Below, one piece after another: positions 17,344 through 27,555 of a DNA stretch of 64,000 nucleotides. The number at the start of each line of letters is the position of its first letter. The first letter of the stretch is position 1. The notes under the pieces were generated by a model. That model worked only from the letters and a program-made list of their open reading frames with translations. It searched no databases and was not told the DNA's origin. Source of the DNA: Mesorhizobium loti (GTDB lineage Bacteria; Pseudomonadota; Alphaproteobacteria; Rhizobiales; Rhizobiaceae); contig CP050293.1 in assembly GCA_014189435.1 (NCBI GenBank), positions 3,353,001 to 3,417,000 on the forward strand. The letters are read 5' to 3'. The position numbers and the translations under genes are program-made.

Positions 17344-17822
17344 TCACTCCGGTGTCTGGCCGGCCATGCATTCCAGCGCGCTGAGCGTCCAGTCGCTGGT
17401 CTTGGAGGCGATGTCCGATATCTTCCATTTGCCGTCGATCTTCTTGAGCGACCAGACCATTTCACGTTTGGAATCGTCGCCTTCCGAAAAAGGCTGAAGG
17501 ACGCTGTAACCTCTGCGTTGTCGCCATCCAGCTTCTCAGACAGTTTCAGCGTTTTCGAGACGGCTTTCTGATCGAAATCCTGGGCGTCGAGACCTGGATC
17601 GAAATCGATGCAGGCGACCTCGTCCGGGTTCTTTTTCGTTGCCTGGTCGTTCAGGTCGAACAGTTTCGTCACCGGCTCGGTGAACCGATCCCGATATTGT
17701 TCGTCGGCCTCGAACTTGACCGCCGGAACATAGAAGAACTTCACGGCGTTGGACGCCGGTCCGGCAAACGCGGCCGCCGGCATGGCTATCGAAAGGGCGG
17801 CAACGAGCACTGTCCGTCTCAT
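17344..17822 (-). pseudogene. Small secreted protein, interrupted by a one-base frameshift
   Basis: It begins with a good signal peptide (MRRTVLVAALSIAMPAAAFAG) and reads normally to about residue 110, where an A5 run at 17487-17491 (T5 on the coding strand) shifts the frame. Adding one base there restores SEGDDSKREMVWSLKKIDG and KWKISDIASKTSDWTLSA, ending at a TGA at 17344-17346. That restored end aligns with the downstream paralogue (RLEWKFKKVDG, DWKITDL). As it stands the frame runs on into the next gene. This is either a real inactivating mutation, a phase-variable tract or a sequencing error in a homopolymer. Confidence 0.8.
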
Positions 17823-17918
17823 GCAGAATCTCCGGCTTTTGATGGCTTGAGCCTATCAACACCACGCATCCTGCATATCGGCTTTTTTGCGACTCATGAA
17901 GTCCCGCAGCGCCTCGTT

Positions 17919-19568
17919 TCAGCCGTCCAGCCAGACGTTCTGGAGATCCATCTCGAAGGTCTGGTGGACACCGTAATTCTTCACCTTCTTGTTCATGTGG
18001 CTGAAGAGCTTCTGCCAGAACGGCTGCACAATGACGCCCGAATCCTGCAGGATCTGCTCGACGTCCTTCATCACCTCCTTGCGCTTGGCCACGTCGATCA
18101 GCGAAAGCGCCTGTTTGAGCTTGGCATCGAAGTCTGGGTTGGAATACGCCGATTCATTCCAGGCCTCGCCGGTGCGGTAGCCGAGCGCCAGCACCTGGAC
18201 GCCGAGCGGGCGCATGTACCAGATCGTCATGGAATAGGGATATTTCGTCCAGTCGTTCCAGAAGGTCGAACCGGGCAGCACCGTGCGCTTGACCTTGATC
18301 CCGGCATCGCGCAGCTGGCCGGCGATGGCGTCGCCCGTGTTCTTCTGCCAATCGTCCTCGACGGTGATCAGTTCATGCTCGAAGTCGGCCTGTCCGGCTT
18401 CCGCCATCAGCTTCTTGGCGCCGGCCGCGTCGCGTGTCTTCTTGGGCAGCGGGTAGTATTCCGGGTGGATCGGGGCGACGTGGTGGTTTTCACCTGGCGT
18501 GCCTCGCCCGGCATAGCCAAGTTCGAGAACCGCATTGTTGTCGACGGCCATTTGCAGGGCGTTGCGCACCCGCTGGTCGTCATAGGGCTTGTGGGTGATG
18601 TTGGTGCGGGCAACCAGCGTCGTCGCCGTGGCGACCTCCGATTTCACCAGACCCATCTTGTCGAGGATGTCGATGAAGTCGGCGGGCGTCTCGAAATTGA
18701 GGTCGATCTCGCCGGAGTCGAATGCATTGATCGAGGCATTGAAATCCGTGCCGTAGTCGATGAATTCGACACTGTCGAGCGGCGCTTCACCGCCCCACCA
18801 TTTGCCATTCTCACGGCGCTTGACGACCGCCTTCTGGCCGACATCGTAAGAGACCAGTTCGAACGCTCCCGTGCCGATCGGCTTCTTGATCGGGTCTGCG
18901 CCATAGGCATCGAAGTTGCGATGCACGACGAGCGCCGGATAGTCGGTGAAGTTCGGGATCAGCGAGATGTCGGGCTCGCTCAGCTTCAGCTTGACCGTGT
19001 TGTCGTCGACCTTGGTGATCGCGCCGTCCCTGGCCTTGCCGGTCTTTGCGTCGATCAGCGCGCCGACACGGGCGGCCATCGAATTGCCGGCGACGCCCTT
19101 CTCGCACCAGCGCGTCAGATTGTAGGCAACGTCATCGGCGTTGAAAGCATCGCCGTTGTTCCAGGTGATGCCCTTGCGCACATGCAGCACATATTCAGTG
19201 GCGTCGTCGTTGATATCCCAGCTTTCGAGCAGGACCGGCTCGAATGTGAATTGTCTGGTGTAGCGGACCAGCGGCTCCAGCCAGCAGCGCGAAATGTTGG
19301 CCAGTTCGACCCAGTCGTAAGTGCGCGGATCCTTCTGCCCTTTCACCGACATCGAGACGCGCAGCGTTCCGCCTTTCTTCGGCTCCTCGGCCAAGGCCCG
19401 ATCCGGCACGGCAAGGCCGATCATGCCATAGGCAAGCGCGGTCGATGCGCCGAAGGCGCTTGCCAGCGCCAGGAACTCGCGCCGGTCCATGCTACCCGCG
19501 CGGGCGTCTTGCGCCATCGCCTTGATAGCGCTCGGCACGCGATCGCCACTGCTTCTGAAGAATGTCAT
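17919..19568 (-). CDS. ABC transporter substrate-binding protein, family 5 (peptide/opine/nickel type), Tat signal
   Basis: A 549-residue periplasmic binding protein of the DppA/OppA family (SBP_bac_5). A twin-arginine-type signal occurs in a long leader: [14 protein letters not shown] with Arg29 and Arg30, then a hydrophobic stretch and ALAEE. The mature part starts [11 protein letters not shown] and has the family's [20 protein letters not shown] and [16 protein letters not shown] segments. GGAGG precedes the ATG at 19568. It lies 58 bases downstream of the MttB-like gene on the same strand; the permease and ATPase genes are not in the window. The substrate is probably a methylated amine or amino acid by context. 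Confidence 0.9.
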   Translation of the reverse strand: MTFFRSSGDRVPSAIKAMAQDARAGSMDRREFLALASAFGASTALAYGMIGLAVPDRALAEEPKKGGTLRVSMSVKGQKDPRTYDWVELANISRCWLEPLVRYTRQFTFEPVLLESWDINDDATEYVLHVRKGITWNNGDAFNADDVAYNLTRWCEKGVAGNSMAARVGALIDAKTGKARDGAITKVDDNTVKLKLSEPDISLIPNFTDYPALVVHRNFDAYGADPIKKPIGTGAFELVSYDVGQKAVVKRRENGKWWGGEAPLDSVEFIDYGTDFNASINAFDSGEIDLNFETPADFIDILDKMGLVKSEVATATTLVARTNITHKPYDDQRVRNALQMAVDNNAVLELGYAGRGTPGENHHVAPIHPEYYPLPKKTRDAAGAKKLMAEAGQADFEHELITVEDDWQKNTGDAIAGQLRDAGIKVKRTVLPGSTFWNDWTKYPYSMTIWYMRPLGVQVLALGYRTGEAWNESAYSNPDFDAKLKQALSLIDVAKRKEVMKDVEQILQDSGVIVQPFWQKLFSHMNKKVKNYGVHQTFEMDLQNVWLDG

Positions 19569-19626
19569 TTTTTCCTCCGCTTTTTTCCTTGTTCGATGCG
19601 TGGCGTTGATCGCCCTTCTCGGATGC

Positions 19627-21196
19627 TCAGTACCAGGCGTCCGCCATCTCAAGCTTTTTACGGCCCATGAAGTCCTGCAGTGCCTCGTCTATGTCAGGGT
19701 CCAGCGGCGGTGCCTGGTATTCGGCCAGCGCCTTCTTCCAGCGCCGGTTGGCGCGAATGGCGGCATCTTCCGATCCGGCAGCCTCCCACTTCTCGTAAGG
19801 TTCGTTGTCGGCGATCTCGGAATCCCAGAAGGCCGTCTCGTAATTGGCCAAGGTATGGGCCGAACCGAAGAAATGGCTGCCGGGACCAACCTCCCTGAAG
19901 GCGTCGAGCGCCAGCTGGTTGTCGTCGATCTTCACCCCGTCGAGATAGGTGTGCAGCGCGCCGCAGAAATCGGCGTCCATGACGAATTTTTCGTAGGACA
20001 TCGACAGAAGGCCGTCGAGGAAGCCGGCCGAATGCAGGATGAAATTGGCGCCGCAATGCACGGCCGCCAGCATCGACATGGTGCCTTCGTTCATGGCGTG
20101 CGCGTCGGGCAATTTCGAGGTGGTGAAATTGCCGGAGCAGCGCAGCGGCAGGTTCAGCCGCCGCGCCAGTTGCCCGATGACCATCGAGCCGATCGCCGGC
20201 TCCGGCGTTCCGAAGGTGGGCGAGCCCGAACGCAGCGACATCGATGATAGGAAATTGCCGAAAATGACCGGCGCGCCGGGCCGTTCGAGCTGGGTCAGCG
20301 CGCAGCCGGCCATGGTTTCGGCGAGCGACTGGGCGATGGCGCCGGCATTGGTCACCGGGCCCATGGCGCCGCCAAGGATGAACGGCACAATGACAGCCGC
20401 CTGGTTGGCGCGGGCATAGGCGCGCAGCGCCGTCGTCATCGTCGCATCCCAGACCAGCGGCGAATTGACGTTGACATTGCCGAGGATGACGCAGTTCTTG
20501 TCGACAAAATCCCGGCCGAAGACGATGCGCGCCATGTCGATCGAAATCCTCGGCGCGGCTCTCTGCCGTCACCGAGCCCATGAAGCCGCGATCGGAATAC
20601 TTGATGTGGCTGTAGACCATGTCGAGATGGCGCTTGTTGACCGGCACGTCGACCGGCTCGCAGATGGTGCCGCCGGAATGGTGCAGCCAGGGCGAGGACT
20701 GCGCCAGCTTCACGAAGTTGCGGAAATCCTCGATCGTGCCGTAGCGGCGGCCCTTGTCGATATCCATGACGAAGGGCGAGCCGTAGGCCGGCGAGAAGAC
20801 GACGCTTTTGCCACCGATCTCGACCGAATTGGCCGGAATGCGGGCATGCTGGGTGAAGCTCGCCGGCGCCGTCTTGAGGATCTCGCGCAACATGCCCGGC
20901 TCGAATTTGACCAGCACGCCGTCGATCGACGCCCCTGCCCGCTTCCAGTGCGCCAGGGCCACTGGGTCGTCGCGGAACTCTATGCCGATCTCGGCCAGGA
21001 TCCGGTCGGCGGTCGCCTCGATACGAAGCAGGTTCTCTTCCGACAGGATGTCGTAGGTCGGGATGTTGCGCACGATGTAGGGCCGGCTGAGCCCTTCCGA
21101 GCCGTGTGAACGCAGTTCACGCCGGGCGATGCGGCCACCACCGCGCTCACGCCGCTTGGCGGGTTCGATTGTCGTCTCGGCGGCCGGTGCGTTCAT
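19627..21196 (-). pseudogene. MttB-like (trimethylamine) methyltransferase, interrupted by a one-base frameshift
   Basis: Non-pyrrolysine MttB-family methyltransferase; characterised relatives move a methyl group from glycine betaine or other quaternary amines to a corrinoid protein. The ATG at 21196 follows GGAGG. The first frame covers about 217 residues to VTAESRAED, and the remaining 300 residues, from SIDMARIVFGRDF to ADAWY, are in the next frame. Removing one base from the A3 run at 20544-20546 joins them into a 522-residue protein of normal family length. No in-frame amber codon exists, so pyrrolysine is not used. No corrinoid-protein gene is adjacent. It is divergent from a LysR gene and upstream of an ABC binding protein. 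Confidence 0.88.
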
Positions 21197-21274
21197 GGAG
21201 CCTCCATCTTGTTCCTGAGGACAATCTACGCAGACAAAATGGGGATGTGACGCTGGAAAATCCTGATCTCTTGT

Positions 21275-21289
21275 ATAAGCTGGGCTTAT
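21275..21289. promoter_or_regulatory. Palindrome overlapping the LysR start codon
   Basis: ATAAGC (21275-21280) and GCTTAT (21284-21289) form a perfect inverted repeat around TGG, and its last two bases are the first two of the ATG at 21288. TATAAG at 21274-21279 could be a -10 box, which would give a nearly leaderless LysR message. The site is 79 bases from the mttB-like start, so one protein bound here could autoregulate and sense the divergent promoter. Confidence 0.45.
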
Positions 21290-22190
21290 GCGAAGCCTAC
21301 GCCACCTCTTGCCTTCCGCCGGCAGCCTGATCGTCTTCGAGGCCGCCGGGCGCCTGTCGAGCTTCACCGCCGCCGGGCGTGAGCTCGGCATGACGCAGGC
21401 CGCCGTCTCCTATGCCGTGCGAGGACTGGAAGAACAGCTTGGCGCCAAGCTGTTCCAGCGCCGTCACCGCCAGGTCATCCTGACCGAGGCCGGCGAGCGC
21501 TTCCATGCCGACGTGTCGCTCGGCCTGTCGCATATCCGCAAGTCGGCGGAGGATCTGCGCCTGCAGGCGACCGGCGGCCATGTGACGCTTGCCGCGTCGA
21601 CCGCCTTCGGCTCCTTCTGGATGATGCCACGCCTGCAGCAGTTCCGCGACGAACTGCCGGGCATCGACCTGCGCATCCAGACCGCCGACCGCGACCTCGA
21701 CATCATCGCGGAAGGCATCCCGCTCGGCGTGCGCGGCGGCGAACCGCGGGACTGGCCGGACTATCACTCCTTGCCGCTGGCCGACGAGGAGATCTTTCCC
21801 GTCGCCGGCACCAGCTATGCGGCTAAGTTCGGCTTGCCCAAATCCGCTGCGGAACTGGCCACGCACCGGCTCATCCATCTGGAAGAGCCGTATCGCGAGG
21901 CCGCGAGCTGGGACGAATGGTTCCAGTCGGCCGGCGCCAGTCTCAACGATACCGCACGCGGCCTGCGCATCAACGACTATGGCCTGGTGATCCAGGGCGT
22001 CATGGAAGGGCAAGGCATCGCGCTTGGCTGGCGGCACCTTGCCGAGCGGCTGCTGGCATCCGGCCTGCTGGTGCCGGTGACGGATCATGTGCTGAGGACG
22101 GGCAAGGCGTTCTATGTCGTCTGGCCGAAGAACCGGGAGCTTAGTGAGAATGCGCGCAAGGTGCGCGACTGGCTGGCCGCGCAGGCTTGA
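21288..22190 (+). CDS. LysR family transcriptional regulator (GcvA-like)
   Basis: A 300-residue LysR-type regulator. The N-terminal HTH (about 16-75) reads FEAAGRLSSFTAAGRELGMT, then QAAVSYAVRGLEEQLGAKLF, in the style of GcvA, and the periplasmic-binding-protein-like effector domain occupies 95-300. It is divergent from the mttB-like gene, separated by 91 bp, and is the likely activator of that operon. There is no Shine-Dalgarno sequence before the ATG. GcvA relatives often answer to glycine or amines, which suits a methylated-amine pathway, but the ligand is not shown by the sequence. Confidence 0.93.
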   Translation: MRSLRHLLPSAGSLIVFEAAGRLSSFTAAGRELGMTQAAVSYAVRGLEEQLGAKLFQRRHRQVILTEAGERFHADVSLGLSHIRKSAEDLRLQATGGHVTLAASTAFGSFWMMPRLQQFRDELPGIDLRIQTADRDLDIIAEGIPLGVRGGEPRDWPDYHSLPLADEEIFPVAGTSYAAKFGLPKSAAELATHRLIHLEEPYREAASWDEWFQSAGASLNDTARGLRINDYGLVIQGVMEGQGIALGWRHLAERLLASGLLVPVTDHVLRTGKAFYVVWPKNRELSENARKVRDWLAAQA

Positions 22191-22230
22191 GGGGCAGTGC
22201 CTCCCAGTCCCTTGGAAGTCGGCGGGACAG

Positions 22231-22390
22231 CACCCCCCTCTGTCCTGCCGGACATCTCCCCCGCAAGTGGGGAGATTGGCAGTTCCAACCTCGCCGCCCT
22301 TCCTGCAGCGCTGAAGATTGGCGAAAGCCGTGGCGACATCCGATCTCCCTCCTTGCGGGGGAGATGGCCGGCAGGCCAGAGGAGGGTGCT
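22231..22390. repeat. Nested-palindrome intergenic repeat, family A (copy 3)
   Basis: The inverted ends CACCCCCCTCTGTCCTGCCG and the complementary right end are less perfect than in copy 2. The internal core GATTGGCGAAAGCC matches copy 1 in the same position. It lies between the LysR gene and mutL, and the mutL reading frame extends backwards through it, which would mislead start prediction. Confidence 0.85.
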
Positions 22391-22446
22391 GGCCCGCCAG
22401 CATCGAAAGCTTCCGCACGAGCTACGAATCCGCCTATAGTGGTTCC

Positions 22447-24321
<1,875 letters not shown>

Positions 24322-24345
24322 GCAGACCTATTGAGGTTTGCGCCA

Positions 24346-24511
24346 AGCACCCCCCACCCGGACCTTCGGTCCGACCTCCCCACAAGGGGGAGGTAGGGCG
24401 CCGAGCTTTTTTCCGCATCTCCACAAGAGCGCTTTTATGCAGAGTCGGCGCCGCGCTTCCTCACCCTCCCCCTTGTGGGGAGGGTCGCTGCGAAGCAGCG
24501 GGGTGGGGTCC
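24346..24511. repeat. Nested-palindrome intergenic repeat, family B (copy 2)
   Basis: Ends carry CCTCCCCACAAGGGGGAGG and CCCTCCCCCTTGTGGGGAGGG in inverted orientation, flanked by short hairpins GGACCTTCGGTCC and CGCTGCGAAGCAGCG and by GGGTGGGG boxes. It lies in the convergent gap between mutL and the EamA transporter. It shares its hairpin sequence with the element between kbl and tdh. Confidence 0.8.
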
Positions 24512-24540
24512 GACAAGAGCCGCTTTCAGCGGCTCTTGTC
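24512..24540. terminator. Perfect 13-bp hairpin between convergent mutL and EamA genes
   Basis: GACAAGAGCCGCT (24512-24524) and AGCGGCTCTTGTC (24528-24540) pair perfectly around a TTC loop. It is 30 bases beyond the stop of the EamA gene on its own strand and follows the family-B repeat. No clear T-run is present on either side, as at the other convergent junctions in this window. Confidence 0.6.
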
Positions 24541-24569
24541 GCGTCAAGGAATACCCCCAACCCTCTGAC

Positions 24570-25463
24570 TTAACGCTTCAAATTCACCACGATGACGCCG
24601 CCAAGCGCCAGCGCGCCGCCGATTATGCCAAGCAGCGTAGGCACTTCGCCCAGCCAGAAGAAGCCGATCAGGGCAGACATGGGCGAGACCAGATAGAGGA
24701 AGTTCGACGCACGTGCGGCCGGCAGACGCGACAGCGCGGTTGCCCAGGCGGCATAGGCGATCAGGCTGGGCACGATGCCGAGAAAGATCACAGCGCCTAG
24801 GCCGGCGGCGTCGGCAACCGCTGCCTGCGCAAAGCCGCTCGGCAGGAAGGGCGACAGGCAGAGTGCGCCGAGCACCATGTTGGAAGCTGAAATGGTCAAT
24901 GGATGATGGCGGGCAAACAGCGGCTTCTGGACGATGGTGTTGACGGCCGAGCACAAGGCCGAGCCAAGCACCAGGAGAGCGCCGGTGTTAAAAGACAGGC
25001 CCTGCCCGTCGGCCATGGCGATGATGCCAATGCCTGCGAAGGAAATCACGGTGCCTGCCCAGGCCATGCCCGAAAAACGCTCGCCAAGCAGCGCCATTGC
25101 CATGATGGCGGTGAAGATCGGGCTGACATTGATGATAAAGCCGGCGGCACCGGCCGAGACGGTCAGTTCGCCGAAATTGAGCATGACGGTGTAGAGCGCG
25201 ACGAAGATGGCGCCGCCAAAGACCAGGCGCCACACTTCGTCCAGCCTGGGCAATGCCGGGCGCTTGACGGCGAGGAAGATCGCCGCCGGCACGGCGGCAA
25301 TGGCAAAGCGCAACGCACCCAGTTCCAGTGGTCCAAAAGCGGCGAGGCCGGCGCGGATCGCCGGAAAGGCAGAGGCCCAGCCAACCACCGTCAGCGCCAC
25401 GGCGATGGCTGCCGTGGTGTCCATCCGCTGTGTCGAATTCAACGTGCCCGTCATCGCGCTCAT
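24570..25463 (-). CDS. EamA/DMT family transporter
   Basis: A 297-residue inner-membrane transporter of the drug/metabolite superfamily with ten predicted helices in two EamA repeats (about 15-145 and 155-295). GWASAFPAIRAGL opens the first repeat and GLGAVIFLGIVPSLIAYAAWATAL lies in the second. Family members export amino acids, nucleosides or drugs. The ATG at 25463 is preceded by GAGGA. It is divergent from a LysR regulator with an 85-bp gap, the common regulator-exporter arrangement (as in PecT-PecM), so induction by its own substrate is likely. Confidence 0.92.
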   Translation of the reverse strand: MSAMTGTLNSTQRMDTTAAIAVALTVVGWASAFPAIRAGLAAFGPLELGALRFAIAAVPAAIFLAVKRPALPRLDEVWRLVFGGAIFVALYTVMLNFGELTVSAGAAGFIINVSPIFTAIMAMALLGERFSGMAWAGTVISFAGIGIIAMADGQGLSFNTGALLVLGSALCSAVNTIVQKPLFARHHPLTISASNMVLGALCLSPFLPSGFAQAAVADAAGLGAVIFLGIVPSLIAYAAWATALSRLPAARASNFLYLVSPMSALIGFFWLGEVPTLLGIIGGALALGGVIVVNLKR

Positions 25464-25548
25464 CTCACTGTCCTCGTGTTCTTCCGTCTCGAGGTGCAGA
25501 AAACGCCATTTCAGGCCAGTTGACAAACGACCAAATCGAGGATCACCT

Positions 25549-26481
25549 GTGACTATGGATCACAGCTCCGACACAATGGTACCACTTGAAACCTTGCGCG
25601 CCTTCGATGCGGCGGCGCGGACAGGCAGCTTTTCGGCGGCGGCCGAAAAGCTCAACATCACCCACGGCGCCGTCAGCCGGCAGATCGCCAAGCTCGAGGA
25701 CTGGCTGGGGTTGAAAGTGTTCGATCGCGGCGCGCGTGGCGTCTCGTTGACGATCGAGGGCAACAGGCTGCATCTGCGCACGGCGGAAGCCTTCGCGCTG
25801 ATATCTACCCATTCCGACCGCTGGGTCGAGCCGCGCGGCACGGCGGTGGTGCGGCTGACCTCGATCCCCTCGGTCAGCGGGCTGTGGCTGATGCCGCGCA
25901 TGGCGGCGCTGGAGAACAATCCCTCCAAGCTGCGCATCGTGCTCGACGTCGATATCCGTCAGGCCGACCTTGCCGATGAGGGCATCGATCTCTCTATCCG
26001 CTGTGGCCGCGGGGGCATTCCGGGCCGCATCTCGGTGCAGCTTTTCGAGGAACATGTCTTCCCCGTCGCGTCACCCGAGCTTGCCCGCGAGATCGGCCGC
26101 GGCGACCCTGCCCGGCTGCTCAAATATCCGCTGATCAACGATTCCGACGCGTCGGCCTGGCGCGCCTGGTTTGCCGCGCAAGGCATGGACTACCGCCCGC
26201 GCCCGCAGGACCGCCGCTTCGAGGACTACAATCTGGTGCTCGACGCCGCTGCCTACGGGCTCGGCATCGCGCTGGCGCGCCCGCCGCTGACCGAACATCA
26301 GCTGAAGTCGGGCCGCATCACTCCCGTCGACGAGCGCACCGCGCTCAATCCGGTATCCTACTGGCTCGACCGGCCGATGGGACGGCCACGTGCCGCCGCG
26401 GCGGAACTGGCGCGCCGTGTCGCGGTGCAGGCAGGGCTGGCGCCGGAAAAGATGGAGGCCTTCATCGAGGCCGAGCGGTAG
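25549..26481 (+). CDS. LysR family transcriptional regulator
   Basis: A LysR-type regulator of about 310 residues. The HTH near the N-terminus reads FDAAARTGSFSAAAEKLN, then ITHGAVSRQIAKLEDWLGLKVF, GcvA-like, and the effector-binding domain follows. The GTG at 25549 lies six bases after GAGG and is preferred; an ATG six bases further on is the alternative. It is divergent from the EamA transporter and probably controls it. TTGACA at 25520-25525 lies in the gap, but I do not see a good -10 partner. Confidence 0.92.
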   Translation: MTMDHSSDTMVPLETLRAFDAAARTGSFSAAAEKLNITHGAVSRQIAKLEDWLGLKVFDRGARGVSLTIEGNRLHLRTAEAFALISTHSDRWVEPRGTAVVRLTSIPSVSGLWLMPRMAALENNPSKLRIVLDVDIRQADLADEGIDLSIRCGRGGIPGRISVQLFEEHVFPVASPELAREIGRGDPARLLKYPLINDSDASAWRAWFAAQGMDYRPRPQDRRFEDYNLVLDAAAYGLGIALARPPLTEHQLKSGRITPVDERTALNPVSYWLDRPMGRPRAAAAELARRVAVQAGLAPEKMEAFIEAER

Positions 26482-26523
26482 GCCTTCCGCCCGGCACATC
26501 CCAAAACCCAGCCGCTTCGAAGC

Positions 26524-27114
26524 TCAGCGAAGCAACAACAGAACAAACCCCAGGACCACGGTTCCCAGCAAACCGGCCATTGTCGAAACGAAGCCGATTT
26601 TCACCAGCAGGTGCTCGGGGTTCGGCGCCGCACCGCCACGGGATTGATTGGCCGGCCAGTGCCGGCCCGCTGGCGTATCCAGGGCGGCAGCGCTGCGCGG
26701 GACCGGAGCCTGCGGCGGGATAAGCGAGAGCAATGACAACCCCGCAACCCTGGCGGGGGCATTGTCATTGGCCGTTGCCGAAGGCGGCAAGACGGCTCGC
26801 TGCGTTTCGGCTTGCGGCTCTGCCTTTCTCGCCACGGCCGTTGCCAATGCCGCCTCTTCTCCCGTCTCGAGCTGGGCAAGGTAGGCCTCGACGATGCCAG
26901 CCGACGCGATCTGTTGCGATTTGACGACCATCGGCGCCGCCGGCAAAGCCAACAATGCCGGCGCTGTCTGTTGCGCAAGCATGGACGGCGCAGGCGGCTG
27001 GACCAGCGCCTTGACCAGTGCCGTCATGGCTGGGTCGGCCTTTGCCGACGGCACGGCCTGGGGCGTCATCGTTTCCCTAAGCAAGGCGGCAAGGCGGGCG
27101 GAGGAAATGTCCAT
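26524..27114 (-). CDS. Hypothetical protein with C-terminal membrane anchor
   Basis: A 196-residue protein rich in Ala, Pro and Gln across residues 1-165, with a single hydrophobic helix at the very C-terminus (about 170-195, GFVSTMAGLLGTVVLGFVLL). The layout is that of a tail-anchored protein with a disordered cytoplasmic or periplasmic part. No family motif is recognised. GC and codon use look like the neighbours. It is convergent with the LysR gene and divergent from the DUF2093 gene. Confidence 0.65.
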   Translation of the reverse strand: MDISSARLAALLRETMTPQAVPSAKADPAMTALVKALVQPPAPSMLAQQTAPALLALPAAPMVVKSQQIASAGIVEAYLAQLETGEEAALATAVARKAEPQAETQRAVLPPSATANDNAPARVAGLSLLSLIPPQAPVPRSAAALDTPAGRHWPANQSRGGAAPNPEHLLVKIGFVSTMAGLLGTVVLGFVLLLLR

Positions 27115-27239
27115 AGTGCCCCGACATCAGCATTTTTCTCCCCAACAATAGGGGGGCAGCATTGTCTCAGGCTTGTCACATGCTTGACCTCGCCGGGAAT
27201 TTATGGCGATGAAATCCCCATGAACCTCGGCGTCCCCGC

Positions 27240-27473
27240 ATGATGAACCGTTTCGAAGGCCCCGGCGGCAAGGAAGCCCGCATCCGCTACCTCGATGGCG
27301 ACTTCCAGGTCACCAGCCCCGGCGCATTCGTGCGCTGCGCGGTGACCGGGGAAAACATCCCCTTGGATGAGCTGAAATACTGGAGCGTCGCCAGGCAGGA
27401 GCCTTACGTGAACGCCACCGCTTCGCTGCGCCGTGAAATCGAGATGCATCCGGAGCTGCGTAAGCGGGGCTAG
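27240..27473 (+). CDS. DUF2093 domain-containing protein
   Basis: A 77-residue alphaproteobacterial protein of unknown function that covers the whole DUF2093 domain. Recognisable segments are ARIRYLDGDFQVTSPGAFVRC and NIPLDELKYWSV. Two adjacent ATG codons (27240 and 27243) are both possible starts. In Rhizobiales this gene is commonly found near lpxK, as here, where lpxK is convergent 79 bases away. The single CAVTG-type cysteine is the only candidate functional residue. Confidence 0.88.
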   Translation: MMNRFEGPGGKEARIRYLDGDFQVTSPGAFVRCAVTGENIPLDELKYWSVARQEPYVNATASLRREIEMHPELRKRG

Positions 27474-27477
27474 TTGT

Positions 27478-27555
27478 TTTGACGCAATTCCCAAGGGAAA
27501 GCGCTATGCGCTTTTCCCGGGAAAACCGTTTCACACTTTTCCTGGAATTGCTTTA
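27478..27555. repeat. Palindromic repeat, family D (copy 1), overlapping the lpxK stop codon
   Basis: GCAATTCC (27484-27491) and GGAATTGC (27544-27551) are the outer arms, and GGGAAAGCGC with GCGCTTTTCCC form an inner stem. The phrases TTTTGACGCAATTCC and TTTCACACTTTTCCTGGAATTGC recur at 41645-41699. The right end of the element supplies the TAA stop of lpxK, so the repeat reaches into the gene boundary. Confidence 0.75.

Noticed and set aside
16725..17822. Single 365-residue secreted protein
   Set aside because: The middle is a frameshifted, arginine- and serine-rich stretch; the halves are paralogues with separate signal peptides, best explained by one indel.
17697..19670. 657-codon frame antisense to the ABC binding protein
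   Set aside because: Shadow of a gene with clear family segments.
19694..20540. C-terminal continuation of the MttB N-terminal frame
   Set aside because: After residue 217 the translation becomes arginine/histidine-rich and unlike any family; the MttB similarity moves to the other frame.
22318..22446. N-terminal extension of MutL
   Set aside because: It is translated repeat DNA; the family N-terminus starts at 22447.
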